DNA of 63,172 nucleotides from Eubacteriales bacterium OttesenSCG-928-K08 (GCA_030266105.1 JAJDHH010000008.1:1-63172), one strand, 5' to 3'; positions 1-8,642 are shown, numbered from the stretch's first letter. Notes: a model not told the origin generated them from the letters alone. A program made the numbers and translations.

Positions 1-1734
1 CTGCGGCATACTCTTGGAATACTCAAACGCAAGGAAGGGTAGTGTTCGGTTAGCGGGGGTCATAAGCACGGCGATAAGGTCCAGCTCTTTTGTGATGGAT
101 ATGAACACCAGAATGAAGCCGGAAATAAAGCCGTTCTTAGCAAGGGGAATTATGATGCTGCGTATCCTGCGCCAGAAGCCTGCGCCAGCAATTTCGGCAG
201 CTTCCTCCAGCTCAGAGCTTATTTGCAGCATACTGGCGGTGCCTGAGCGGCTTGCAAACGGGAAATGCTTAACCACGGAAACCAATACGATAAGCGTAAA
301 GGTTCCGTATAAGGATGGAATTAGCCCGCCCAACCTTGGCTGCGAGAACATCGCCAGATAGATTGCACCAAACGCAACACCGGGCATCAGATAGGGGATA
401 AACACCAGCTGCTCAGTCAGCCTGCCATACCATTTTCCGCGCCCGTGCGTGGTGATGTAGCCCAGGAACTGGCCGGAAAACGCCGTAAAGATGGAAGCGA
501 TGATTGAGAGCTTTGCAGTGTTCCACAGCGCCTTCATAAAGTCCGCATTTTTAAATATACCGTCATACGCAAGGTATTCCATCGGCCGGTTTTCCCAGGT
601 TCCAACCCAGGCGTAGAGGGTGAGGTTTTCGCGCCCATAGCCTCCGCCGGTTCTTAGCTGGAAGCTTTCCATAACAAGCGCAAACATTGGCAGCACCATG
701 GCCGCAAACAGGAATATGATCAGGAATGCCATTAGCGGATACTTTGCCCAGCCAATGTGCATCAGGTTGCTGCGCGTGCCTTTGCCGCCGATAGTCGCAT
801 AGCTTTTGCGCACTCCGATGAACTTCTGGTTTGCAAAAATTGTGCCGGATGCCATGATGATGAGCAGTATGCTAATAACATAACCCACACGCTGAGGTGT
901 GCCGTTTAAGAAGTATTTTAAAAGAGTGGATAGCACTTGATAGCCGGTAAACTGGCCAAGGTTGGCCGCAACGCCATATGAGCCGAGGGATTTGGAAATA
1001 GTCATAATAGCGGCTGAAAGCAGAGCGGGCAGCACCAATGGTAATGTGATGCTCTTTAATATCTGAACCTTGTTCGCCCCTTGAATTTCGCCCATTTCCT
1101 CCAGCTCCGAGTTGATTGAGCGAAGAGAGCCGGACACCATGATATACGCAAATGCGTAATAGTGAAGCGTCATGACCGATATAATGGCGATTGGGCCATA
1201 TGCCAGCCAGTCAGGTACAGGTATGCCCATGCCTGCAAGCAAGCCAAGGTTGCCTGCCGTTTCGTTTCTGAACACCGCCAGCCACGCAAGCGACTTGCAC
1301 CAGGATGGAATCATGTAAGGAATGACAATAAGCATGCTGAGCAGCTTTTTGCCGGGGATATCCGAGCGCACCATCAGCCACGCCAGCACTGCGCCCAGCG
1401 GCATTGAAATGATCGTCACAAAAAAACCTATCATCAGCGAATGCCCCAGAGCAGGCAAAAACACGCTGGTTCCCAACACGGTTGCAAAAAGATACTTCCA
1501 ATAGTAAAGCGTAGGATCTCCGATTTGAGCGCCGGGCAATTGGCGCAGCTCCGATTTGGCGACCGTGAATGTGTTGCTCACCATGGAGAGCAACGGAATC
1601 ACGATCAGGCAGAACAACATAATCAGGCAAATGAATACGATAACATTAAACGGATTGCTTAATGTGCCCCTGATTTGGTTGTTCAGCCTTTTCCATGAAA
1701 ACGGTTTTTTCTGTAGCTTCAATTTTTTTGCCAT
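1..1734 (-). CDS. Iron(III)-type ABC transporter permease, two fused MetI-like domains (3' end outside window)
   Basis: The reading frame is open from the ATG at 1734 to the window edge (578 codons) and lacks only its C-terminus. It encodes a long membrane permease of the FbpB/ThiP type with two MetI-like halves. Each half has an EAA loop: EMGEIQGANK followed by a LP motif near residue 240, and EEAAEIAGAG near residue 535. The first transmembrane segment follows a basic N-terminus (about residues 25-50). The start is set by GGAGG about 7 bases upstream. Fused permeases of this kind carry Fe(III), thiamine, spermidine, 2-aminoethylphosphonate or similar solutes in an ABC importer; the substrate here is not known. 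The permease is the first gene after the promoter, so ATPase and binding-protein genes may lie beyond the window edge. Family assignment is firm, substrate is not. Confidence 0.88.
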   Translation of the reverse strand, partial: MAKKLKLQKKPFSWKRLNNQIRGTLSNPFNVIVFICLIMLFCLIVIPLLSMVSNTFTVAKSELRQLPGAQIGDPTLYYWKYLFATVLGTSVFLPALGHSLMIGFFVTIISMPLGAVLAWLMVRSDIPGKKLLSMLIVIPYMIPSWCKSLAWLAVFRNETAGNLGLLAGMGIPVPDWLAYGPIAIISVMTLHYYAFAYIMVSGSLRSINSELEEMGEIQGANKVQILKSITLPLVLPALLSAAIMTISKSLGSYGVAANLGQFTGYQVLSTLLKYFLNGTPQRVGYVISILLIIMASGTIFANQKFIGVRKSYATIGGKGTRSNLMHIGWAKYPLMAFLIIFLFAAMVLPMFALVMESFQLRTGGGYGRENLTLYAWVGTWENRPMEYLAYDGIFKNADFMKALWNTAKLSIIASIFTAFSGQFLGYITTHGRGKWYGRLTEQLVFIPYLMPGVAFGAIYLAMFSQPRLGGLIPSLYGTFTLIVLVSVVKHFPFASRSGTASMLQISSELEEAAEIAGAGFWRRIRSIIIPLAKNGFISGFILVFISITKELDLIAVLMTPANRTLPFLAFEYSKSMPQ

Positions 1735-1878
1735 CGTTTTACCTCCAAGCTAATTGCTTAATGAATCCCGATATTAGAATTACGCCGCTTTAAACATACC
1801 AGCTCTGTTGCATCTTTAGTAAGCAGCTCTTGTTTCGAAATGGTGTAGTCATGTAGATGGCGAATGTCATGTAATTGA

Positions 1879-1894
1879 CCGTAAACGTTTACGG
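1879..1894. promoter_or_regulatory. LacI-family type operator, perfect 16-bp palindrome
   Basis: CCGTAAACGTTTACGG is a perfect palindrome with the central AAACGTTT typical of LacI/GalR/CcpA-family sites. It lies about 7 to 22 bases downstream of the predicted transcription start of the ABC permease gene, where a bound repressor would block RNA polymerase. It differs from a canonical cre site at the outer TG/CA positions, so a dedicated LacI-family regulator is more likely than CcpA. Confidence 0.75.
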
Positions 1895-1907
1895 ATACTC
1901 TATTTAG

Positions 1908-1936
1908 ATTTTATGCTCAATAGTTACGTTTGTCAA
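1908..1936 (-). promoter_or_regulatory. Sigma-A promoter of the ABC permease gene
   Basis: On the minus strand TTGACA (1936-1931) is followed after exactly 17 bases by TAAAAT (1913-1908). This near-consensus promoter would start transcription near 1901, about 165 bases upstream of the permease ATG. The leader contains the palindromic operator. Confidence 0.8.
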
Positions 1937-2412
1937 GTAATTGTGCAAAATATATGTCGGATAATTGAACGGAATGTGTATTGGCGAAGTATGAAGAGTT
2001 AGTTATGGCGAAAAATGCCTGAAACCGAACAGTTAAGGCGGTTTGTACACAATAAAACATGGCTTGTTTTCTTACTATTATATTGCTATATTGAGCATAT
2101 AACAACGAAAATATGATAAATTGTCGATAAAAAGTTTTAATGCAAAACAAAATACCGGGTAGCATTTGCATGAAACAGGTAAGCGTCCATGATATTTGCA
2201 CGATTAGGTGCAAGAGATAATGAGTGGTTTGCGTAAAAAAAACAGCGCGCCAATAGTTTTTAAAATGGCAAAAGTCCGTAAACGATTGCAGAACTTGCAC
2301 ATTTTGTGCACCTTAATGACTTAGCCAAAGCAACAGCGCATTGCTTTTAATGGGAAATGAGTTTATTATCAAATAAATCGAAGTCGGCAAGTTAATTGCC
2401 GGTTGCCAAAGG
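1937..2412. other. AT-rich intergenic region with several dyads, no convincing gene
   Basis: No reading frame here has a ribosome binding site or recognisable product. It holds short inverted repeats: TTGCAC-N6-GTGCAA (2196-2213), TGCACA-TTT-TGTGCA (2296-2310), a second LacI/cre-like site CGTAAACGATTGCA (2277-2290), and CGGCAA-N5-TTGCCG (2385-2401). The last lies where the -35 box of hypB is expected and could be an operator. The region separates two divergent genes, so most of these are probably control sites. Confidence 0.5.
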
Positions 2413-2428
2413 TATAATACAGTGGAGG
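2413..2428 (+). promoter_or_regulatory. hypB -10 box and ribosome binding site
   Basis: A consensus TATAAT (2413-2418) is followed by GTGGAGG (2422-2428), placed 6 bases before the ATG at 2435. No good -35 box is seen. The perfect dyad CGGCAA/TTGCCG sits in that place, which may mean activator dependence or repression. If this -10 is used, the leader is very short. Confidence 0.5.
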
Positions 2429-2434
2429 TCGGTT

Positions 2435-3103
2435 ATGGAAAAAATGCGGATTATTGAAGTGAAAGAAAGTGTGTTTGCAAATAATGACGCACAAGCTGAA
2501 AAACTCAGAAATGAATTAAAGGCCCAAAAAACATTTCTGCTTAACCTTATGAGCGGGCCGGGAGCGGGCAAAACAACAACTTTGATGCGTACGATCGAGG
2601 CGCTCAAAAATGATTTTAACATCGGCGTTATGGAGGCGGATATCGACTCCGCAGTTGACGCAGAAAAAATTCAAACAACTGGCGTGCGGACAATACAGTT
2701 GCATACAGGCGGCATGTGCCACCTTGATGCCGATATGACAAAGCAGGGCCTTTTGGAGCTTAACACGCAGGGGCTGGATCTTGTTGTGCTCGAAAATGTC
2801 GGAAACCTTGTGTGTCCTGCTGAATTTGATACGGGCGCTGCAAAGAACGTGATGATCTTGTCGGTGCCTGAGGGGCATGATAAGCCGCTTAAATATCCCT
2901 TGATTTTTACAGTTTGTGATGCGCTGATAATAAACAAAATTGATGTGCTGCCTTATTTTGATTTTGACATGGAAAAGGTTGTGGAATATGCGCACATGCG
3001 TAACCCAAACCTGAAAATATTCCCCGTTTGCGCGAAAACCGGCGAAGGAATACCACAATGGACTCAATGGCTGGCATCGCAGGTGCGTTCATGGCAAAGC
3101 TAA
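2435..3103 (+). CDS. hypB: Hydrogenase nickel-incorporation GTPase HypB
   Basis: SIMIBI-class GTPase of 222 residues that helps load nickel into [NiFe] hydrogenase. The P-loop GPGAGKTT is at residues 41-48, followed by EADIDS near 67 and the guanine-specificity motif NKID at 167-170. The conserved metal-site residues are present as Cys95-His96 (GGMCH) and Cys127 (NLVCPAE). The histidine-rich N-terminal nickel store of some HypB proteins is absent. The start at 2435 is chosen because GTGGAGG precedes it; an in-frame upstream start at 2396 has no such site and lies upstream of the -10 box. No hypA, hypC-F or hydrogenase genes are next to it, so it acts with partners encoded elsewhere. Confidence 0.93.
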   Translation: MEKMRIIEVKESVFANNDAQAEKLRNELKAQKTFLLNLMSGPGAGKTTTLMRTIEALKNDFNIGVMEADIDSAVDAEKIQTTGVRTIQLHTGGMCHLDADMTKQGLLELNTQGLDLVVLENVGNLVCPAEFDTGAAKNVMILSVPEGHDKPLKYPLIFTVCDALIINKIDVLPYFDFDMEKVVEYAHMRNPNLKIFPVCAKTGEGIPQWTQWLASQVRSWQS

Positions 3104-3119
3104 AGGCAACTGCATAATA

Positions 3120-3172
3120 TTTTTGACAGTAAGACAGGCGCGTGAACTCACGCGCCTGTGTCAAATTTGGGC
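3120..3172. terminator. Bidirectional terminator between hypB and the exporter operon
   Basis: A strong GC-rich stem, ACAGGCGCGTGA (3134-3145) against TCACGCGCCTGT (3148-3159), is extended by outer TTTGACA and TGTCAAA arms. It lies between the convergent ends of hypB and the FtsX permease gene and can serve both. Confidence 0.8.
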
Positions 3173-3191
3173 TTATTTGCTTTTTGAATTA

Positions 3192-4457
3192 TTACTCATA
3201 TCTGAGCGCATCGATGGGGTCAAGCTTGGCAGCTTTGTTTGCTGGATAGTAGCCAAAGAATATGCCAATCGCCATCGAGAAGCTTACCGCAAGCGCGATT
3301 GAGCCGCCAGTTGGCATACTTGTCGCCCCTAACAAAGAGCTCCCCCAGTAGCCAAGCAATCCGCCAACCACAACGCCAATTGCGCCGCCAATCAGGCAAA
3401 TGATTATGCTTTCCACAACAAACTGGAAACGGATGTTGCCGTTTGTTGCGCCGAGCGCTTTTCGGGTGCCAATCTCGCGTGTGCGCTCCGTTACGGACAC
3501 GAGCATGATGTTCATGACCCCAATGCCACCAACAAGCAGCGATATTCCCGCAATTATTGCAAGCCCTGTGCTAAGGCTGCTCATCATGGTGTTCACCTGC
3601 TCGGTGATGCTTTCCATGCTCATTGTGTATATGCCAAATTTATCGTTGCTTTGATAGTAGCGGGAGAAAAACACGTTTACTACCTCGGCAAAAGCCTTGC
3701 TGTCCTGCGAGGAATCCGCCGTTACAGTAAAGGAATAGTATCCATCCGCGGCGCCGTTTAATCTTTTTGCGCTGGTCACAGGAATATAGAGGCTGGTGTT
3801 GATATCCTTATCTGCAGCAAAGGACATGTTCATCATGTTTTGTTCATAACGGTATACGCCGATGATCCTGAAAACATGCACCTCGTTGCCAACGCGTGTT
3901 TTGATCTCCTTACCAAGCGCCGCCTGAGCGTCGCCCCCGAACATATTGTTCACCAGCTTATCCGACACTAACGCAACGCTGCGCTGGCCATCAAGGTCGC
4001 GCGCCTCAATGTTTCGGCCCTGCAGGATTTCAATGTTATTGACAGCCAGGTAATCCTCATTTATTCCTGTGAGGGATACGTTTGCGTATAACCTTCCATC
4101 CTGCACCTTGCCGCTGCCTGCGGATTCAGAGATTGCTACGCCCACCAGCTGGTCGGAATAACGTTGCCTGAAGGCATCAATCATGTCGTCAGTAATAAGG
4201 TCGTCGTCGCTTACTTCAATATAGGTGGCGTTTCCATTTGCGTAATCATCGCCCTTTTGCTGGAGCATAACCATAATGTTGGATGCGCCAAGCGAGCTCA
4301 TGGAACTGGTTACTGTGGAGGAAAGGCCGTTGCCCACAGTTAAAATGCCGATTACCGAACCAATGCCTATGATTATGCCGAGCATTGTTAGCAGCGCGCG
4401 CATTTTGTTGGCCATTAGCCCTTCCCACGCAACGCGGATACTTTCGCCTAAATTCAC
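3192..4457 (-). CDS. MacB-type FtsX family ABC export permease
   Basis: This 421-residue membrane protein has the MacB layout: an N-terminal membrane helix (about residues 20-45), a large extracytoplasmic MacB_PCD domain (about 50-270), and three C-terminal helices of the FtsX domain. The conserved stretch VTERTREIGTRKALGA lies between the first two helices of that domain. Such permeases work as mechanotransmitters with a LolD-like ATPase rather than opening a classical pore. It is the last gene of a three-gene minus-strand operon. Its ATG overlaps the ATPase stop in an ATGA, so translation is coupled. Bacillota homologues commonly export antimicrobial peptides or envelope-active compounds; the substrate here is unknown. 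Confidence 0.92.
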   Translation of the reverse strand: MNLGESIRVAWEGLMANKMRALLTMLGIIIGIGSVIGILTVGNGLSSTVTSSMSSLGASNIMVMLQQKGDDYANGNATYIEVSDDDLITDDMIDAFRQRYSDQLVGVAISESAGSGKVQDGRLYANVSLTGINEDYLAVNNIEILQGRNIEARDLDGQRSVALVSDKLVNNMFGGDAQAALGKEIKTRVGNEVHVFRIIGVYRYEQNMMNMSFAADKDINTSLYIPVTSAKRLNGAADGYYSFTVTADSSQDSKAFAEVVNVFFSRYYQSNDKFGIYTMSMESITEQVNTMMSSLSTGLAIIAGISLLVGGIGVMNIMLVSVTERTREIGTRKALGATNGNIRFQFVVESIIICLIGGAIGVVVGGLLGYWGSSLLGATSMPTGGSIALAVSFSMAIGIFFGYYPANKAAKLDPIDALRYE

Positions 4458-5152
4458 GCAACCACCTCCCGATCCTCAGAAAGGTAACCATCGCGCATGT
4501 GGAGTATCCGCCCTGTTTCTGCGGAAAGTTCCCTGTTGTGCGTGATAAGCACGATCGTTTTGCCCTGCTCCTTGTTCAGCTTGTGGAAAATATCCATTAC
4601 CATGCGGCCGGTTTTGCTATCAAGCGCGCCGGTTGGTTCATCCGCAAGCAAAATCGCAGGGTCATTTGCCATCGCCCGGGCGATGGCGCAGCGCTGCTTT
4701 TGCCCGCCGGAAAGTTCGTTGGGCTGGTGAGTGAACCGATCCTGCATGCCGACCATCGCTAAAAGCTCCTTTGCGCGTGCAGTGCGCTCGCGCATGGGTA
4801 CGCCTGCGTACATCATGGGCAGCTCCACATTTTTAAGCGCGTTTGTGCGGGGGATCAGGTTAAAGTTTTGGAACACAAAACCAACCTTACGGTTTCGGAT
4901 GGAGGAAAGCTCATGGTCGTCAGCTTCCTCCACAACGGTGCCATCCAGAGTGTAGTGGCCAAGGGTTGGGCGATCCAGCGCGCCAATCAGGTTCATAAGC
5001 GTGGATTTTCCGGAGCCGGACGCGCCAACTATGGAAATAAACTCGCCCTTTTTAACAGTCAGGCTTATGCCATGCAAAATTTCAAGCTCGTTGGGCTCAC
5101 CAATGTAGAACCGCTTGATGATGTCCTCCATTTGAATAATCGTATCATTCAT
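4454..5152 (-). CDS. MacB/LolD-type ABC transporter ATPase
   Basis: This 232-residue cytoplasmic ATPase powers the FtsX permease encoded downstream. It shows Walker [10 protein letters not shown] (about residues 42-50), the signature LSGGQKQR (about 144-151) and Walker B ILLADEPTGALDS with the catalytic Glu. The switch His is in VLITHN. The LADEPTGALDS pattern and overall length are typical of the LolD/MacB family. It starts 15 bases after the adaptor gene with a GAGG site upstream, and it shares the 4-base ATGA overlap with the permease, so the three proteins are made as a unit. Confidence 0.95.
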   Translation of the reverse strand: MNDTIIQMEDIIKRFYIGEPNELEILHGISLTVKKGEFISIVGASGSGKSTLMNLIGALDRPTLGHYTLDGTVVEEADDHELSSIRNRKVGFVFQNFNLIPRTNALKNVELPMMYAGVPMRERTARAKELLAMVGMQDRFTHQPNELSGGQKQRCAIARAMANDPAILLADEPTGALDSKTGRMVMDIFHKLNKEQGKTIVLITHNRELSAETGRILHMRDGYLSEDREVVA

Positions 5153-5167
5153 ATTAGAACCTCATTC

Positions 5168-6883
5168 TTAGCCTACGCCAAACATCATCATCCCCGTGCC
5201 GCCGGAATAGACGCGATGTTCAGTAACAGGTATGCTCTGGCCAATCAACATCCGGTAATCGGTAGGCGCGTTGATTATGCGCAGCCCCTCAACCACACCT
5301 TCGCCATAAATCTCAACATCCAGGTCGTTTTCCATGCCGGTTTCAACTGGAAGCTCGCCTATGAGGTAATTTCCATCCGCCTGGGGTGTGATTATGAGCA
5401 CGCACTTTTGCCCCTGTGCGTTGGTGTACACAGCATCGTAAGGCACCTTTAGCACGTTTTCCCTGTGCTCGATAATGTAGTTAAGGCGCACGCTCATGCC
5501 TATGCGCAGGCGGTTATCCTTTGAAAGTATGGTCACCTCTGTGGGGAACACAACATCTGAGGAGCTTGTGGAGGACTTTGAGGATGTGGGTGCAATATGC
5601 GTGATTTCACCCTCATACACATCATCCCCGGTTGCATCCGACTTAATTGTAACAGGCATCCCCTCGGTGACGAGGTTCATGTCGTATTCCTTAACGGTGG
5701 TGTCTACCAGCAGGTTTTTAGTGTCCTCAATTACAAAGAGCAGGCCGGAGCCGGATTCGCCCTCTTTTGCGTAAACTGCAGTAACTGTGCCTGAAATAGG
5801 CGCTCTGATAACGGTATCCTCCAGGCTTTCCTGCAATGCTGCAAGCTCATAGAGCGCAAGCTCGTTGTTTGCGCCAAGCTGAGCTGTTTTGTAGGAGTTT
5901 AAGTTGGATTGCAGCTGCTGGTTAATGCTGGCTTCCGTTGCGGTGAGGCTTGTTTTAGCGCGGTCGTAAGCAGTTTGCGCGTTTTCAACAGCCTTTTCAT
6001 AGTCTTCCTCGGTCGAGTCCTTTGCCGCTTTTAGCGCATCGTAGGCATCGTTGTATGTTTCCAGCGCAGCATCAAGCGCACGCCTTGCGGTCGTTAGCTT
6101 GTGGTCGTAATCATCCGGCTTTGTGTCTCCAGGTGCAAGCACTGCATTTGCAAGCGAGTTATAGGTCGCCTTTGCGTTATCCAGTGCGGTTTGCGCCGAA
6201 CGCAGCGTCGCTTCCGCCTGTGCAATTAATGACACACGCTTGCCCGCCTTAAAATCAGCATAATTTTGCTGTGCGGTTTCCAGCTTTTCCTTTGCGTCCT
6301 GCACGGTGTTTTGTGCGGAGTTTAGCGTGGAGTTGAGGCCACTATCCAGCGCATCCTTGCTGGCGTTATAGCTATCCCTCGCACTTTTTACCTGCTGAGC
6401 AGCGCTTTTTGCTGAAATATTGATGGAAAGTTCCTTTTTCTCGATCTGGTCGCGCAGTGATTTTGAATCCAGCGTGCAAAGCGGATCGCCTTCATTAACA
6501 TAATCGCCCCGCTCAACATGTATTTCTTCTACATTATATGTTTGTGAGGAGTGCACATTTCGGCCCTGCGCTGTGATTACAGTACCTGTGGCGCCTACTG
6601 AATATTCAAGGTTACCATATGCAAGCACGGTTGTGTCGTCAAATGCAAGCAGGTTGCCAAGCACATTTTGTGCGGCGTTGCGGCATGTTATAAACACAAC
6701 GGCAATCACAATTACAATCACGCCAAGCACAATCCAGCGCGCTTTAATCTTTTTGCGCTTTTTCTTTTGCCCTGGCTGAGTTTTTTCGCGCTTGGCGCCC
6801 TTTTTAGGTTTGACTTTTTTCGGGTCGGCCACGACCTGTGCATCTGTTTGCTCAAGGGGCATGGTATTGATATCTTGATCCAT
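5168..6883 (-). CDS. HlyD/MacA-like adaptor protein with long coiled coil
   Basis: First gene of the exporter operon, 571 residues. It has a lysine-rich cytoplasmic tail (about residues 22-48), one membrane helix (about 49-70, starting RWIVLG), a biotinyl-lipoyl-like half motif, a long Ala/Gln/Lys-rich coiled-coil hairpin (about 150-330), the second lipoyl half with APISGTVT, and beta-barrel domains. This is the membrane-fusion layout used by MacA and HlyD. The coiled coil is long for a Gram-positive adaptor. The ATG at 6883 is preferred over in-frame ATGs at 6892 and 6910: AAAGGA lies correctly spaced before it, and the predicted promoter start near 6902 would leave the 6910 ATG untranscribed. 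Confidence 0.88.
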   Translation of the reverse strand: MDQDINTMPLEQTDAQVVADPKKVKPKKGAKREKTQPGQKKKRKKIKARWIVLGVIVIVIAVVFITCRNAAQNVLGNLLAFDDTTVLAYGNLEYSVGATGTVITAQGRNVHSSQTYNVEEIHVERGDYVNEGDPLCTLDSKSLRDQIEKKELSINISAKSAAQQVKSARDSYNASKDALDSGLNSTLNSAQNTVQDAKEKLETAQQNYADFKAGKRVSLIAQAEATLRSAQTALDNAKATYNSLANAVLAPGDTKPDDYDHKLTTARRALDAALETYNDAYDALKAAKDSTEEDYEKAVENAQTAYDRAKTSLTATEASINQQLQSNLNSYKTAQLGANNELALYELAALQESLEDTVIRAPISGTVTAVYAKEGESGSGLLFVIEDTKNLLVDTTVKEYDMNLVTEGMPVTIKSDATGDDVYEGEITHIAPTSSKSSTSSSDVVFPTEVTILSKDNRLRIGMSVRLNYIIEHRENVLKVPYDAVYTNAQGQKCVLIITPQADGNYLIGELPVETGMENDLDVEIYGEGVVEGLRIINAPTDYRMLIGQSIPVTEHRVYSGGTGMMMFGVG

Positions 6884-6908
6884 GTGTTCCATTCCTTTCC
6901 ATATGCGC

Positions 6909-6937
6909 ATTATAAAGCGGTCGCCCGCATCTGTTTA
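6909..6937 (-). promoter_or_regulatory. Promoter of the MacA-MacB-like export operon
   Basis: On the minus strand TAAACA (6937-6932) is followed after 17 bases by a consensus TATAAT (6914-6909). Transcription would begin near 6902, giving a leader of about 19 bases that still contains the AAAGGA ribosome binding site. Confidence 0.6.
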
Positions 6938-7104
6938 CGGTTCCTAATCATAGAGCACAAATATGTAGAAAATATGAACACAATAAAACACTTAGCAGCA
7001 CAAAGATGCACAAATAGTGAAAAATATAGGCATAACTTCCACGTGCATCCAAACGAAAATTTTTGCACAGAATAGTAAGGCAAAATCGTTTATAAGGAGC
7101 GCCT

Positions 7105-7836
7105 ATGTTTGTTTTGTTTTTGCGCGCAATAATACTCTATGTTGTGGTGTTTTGTATAATCCGGCTTATGGGAAAACGCCAAATCAGCCAGCTGCAGCCA
7201 TTCGATCTTATCTTTACATTGCTTGTCGCCGACCTTGCAAGCAACCCAATTGGCGACACGAGCGTGCCGCTTATGTATGGCATTATTCCCATATTAGCGC
7301 TGTTTTTAATGCAGCAGTTAATTGCCTACCTTTCGCTAAAGAGCGGGAGGGCGCGCAGGGTGCTATCGGGAAAACCGCAGATTGTTATTGCGCGGGGTGT
7401 ACTGCAGGAGGATGTGATGCGAAATGCGCGCTACACAATTAACGACTTGATGGAGCAACTAAGAGGCAAGGATATATTTGATATTTCTGAGGTATCCTAC
7501 GCGATCATTGAAACAGATGGCGACTTGAGCGTGTTGCTCAATGGGGATATGCAAGCGCCAAGGTTAAAAGATTTTAAGCTTAAGGCGCATGATGATGAGC
7601 TTGGGGAGTTAGTTGTGCTTGATGGCAAGCTGCATGCTGAAGCGCTCGCCTCTTTTGGAAAAACAGAACAGTGGCTTTGTGCTGAGTTAAAGGAAATGGG
7701 CTTTTCGGATGCAAAGCAGCTTTTTTTAGCGAGCCTTTCCCCGGGAGGCAAGCTTTTTGTGCAGACACACAAAAAATATGGCTCAGTTACCCGTTCAAGG
7801 CAAACTGCTGCAAAGGCAGGAAGGCAGCATGGCTAG
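7105..7836 (+). CDS. DUF421 (YetF-like) membrane protein
   Basis: This 243-residue protein belongs to the DUF421/YetF family. Three N-terminal membrane helices (about residues 3-75) carry the family hallmark RLMGKRQISQLQPFD and are followed by a cytoplasmic alpha/beta domain with ARYTINDLMEQLR and the conserved turn around DGDLSVL. The molecular role of the family is not settled; in Bacillus it is common in spore-forming species. AAGGAG lies 6 bases before the ATG. The 3' end overlaps the next gene by 8 bases, and that gene encodes the family's frequent partner DUF4363, so the two probably act together at the membrane. Confidence 0.9.
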   Translation: MFVLFLRAIILYVVVFCIIRLMGKRQISQLQPFDLIFTLLVADLASNPIGDTSVPLMYGIIPILALFLMQQLIAYLSLKSGRARRVLSGKPQIVIARGVLQEDVMRNARYTINDLMEQLRGKDIFDISEVSYAIIETDGDLSVLLNGDMQAPRLKDFKLKAHDDELGELVVLDGKLHAEALASFGKTEQWLCAELKEMGFSDAKQLFLASLSPGGKLFVQTHKKYGSVTRSRQTAAKAGRQHG

Positions 7837-8209
7837 AAGAATAGCTACAATTGTTTGCGTGCTGATGCTTGCTTTCCTGTTCACCTATCCGCGCACACGG
7901 CTGGAAAAGTGCTGCAACCAAGTAGAAGCGCTTGCAGAAGAAGCGGTGGAGCTTATTATTGAAAAAGACTGGCAAGAGGCGCAGCAGCATTTTCACAAAA
8001 TGCGCGAGGCGTATTTGCAGGATAGAGCGTTTATGCACCTAATGCTCAGCCACACATATATTGCGCAGCTTGAAGCATCCATGCTCAGTTGCATCGAGCT
8101 GATAAAAGTGGAGGAGCAGGCGCAAACGCTTGTGGAGCTGGAGTTTATAATTACGCATGTGCGGTTTTTGCGATCCATTGAGGAATTTAAGCTAACGACG
8201 CTGCTTTAA
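7829..8209 (+). CDS. DUF4363-like membrane-anchored protein
   Basis: The protein has 126 residues. An N-terminal hydrophobic segment (about residues 4-20) precedes an all-helical extracytoplasmic domain rich in Glu, Gln and His. Size, helix pattern and position directly after a DUF421 gene match DUF4363. The start at 7829 is set by GGAAGG 5 bases upstream and gives an 8-base overlap with the DUF421 gene, implying translational coupling. Earlier in-frame starts would extend far back into that gene. The function is unknown; a regulatory or stabilising role for the DUF421 protein is only inferred from context. Confidence 0.72.
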   Translation: MARRIATIVCVLMLAFLFTYPRTRLEKCCNQVEALAEEAVELIIEKDWQEAQQHFHKMREAYLQDRAFMHLMLSHTYIAQLEASMLSCIELIKVEEQAQTLVELEFIITHVRFLRSIEEFKLTTLL

Positions 8210-8213
8210 GCCA

Positions 8214-8642
8214 TTACTCCTGCTGCACTAAATCCCCCGCATTAACCGTGCCACCTGAAAGTACCTTTGCAAAAAGGCATGTGTGAAGTGGGCAGTCGGC
8301 CGAAGTTCCCTCCTGCACCTGCACGCATTCATCAAAGCAGCGCTTGCCAACCTGGGTGATTTGCACACGGGCCTGGCCTATGCGCAGCACATCGCCTTTT
8401 TTAAGCATTCCGCCCTCAAGGCCATCGATCACAATGTTTGCGTAATATCGGTGCATGCAAAGCCCTCGTTTGCCCATTTGCTCCACCTGATCAAGCGCGC
8501 TTGCTCCGATCAGGCTGAGCTGGCGTTCGCTGTTTTGGTGAGGTTCATCCTTCATGCCAATGCCCTCAACAAGCTCGGTTTTATTTAGTTGCTCTGGTTT
8601 TGTGCCTTTACCATGGCTAATAAACAGGGTTTTGATCAACAT
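8214..8642 (-). CDS. MOSC domain protein
   Basis: A stand-alone MOSC domain of 142 residues, the sulfur-carrier domain related to the C-terminus of molybdenum cofactor sulfurase. Seen are the central beta-barrel region and a Cys-rich C-terminus with GKRCFDEC and CPLHTC (about residues 97-122), the area holding the conserved Cys proposed to carry persulfide. Stand-alone clostridial MOSC proteins are often linked to molybdopterin biosynthesis, but no moa/moe genes are nearby. GGAGGAA precedes the ATG. The gene is convergent with the DUF4363 gene with only 4 bases between the stops and no visible terminator. Confidence 0.85.
   Translation of the reverse strand: MLIKTLFISHGKGTKPEQLNKTELVEGIGMKDEPHQNSERQLSLIGASALDQVEQMGKRGLCMHRYYANIVIDGLEGGMLKKGDVLRIGQARVQITQVGKRCFDECVQVQEGTSADCPLHTCLFAKVLSGGTVNAGDLVQQE

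Noticed and set aside
1917-2300. 127-codon minus-strand frame between the permease and hypB
   Set aside because: No ribosome binding site, odd composition, and it runs through the predicted promoter of the permease gene. Treated as AT-rich regulatory DNA.
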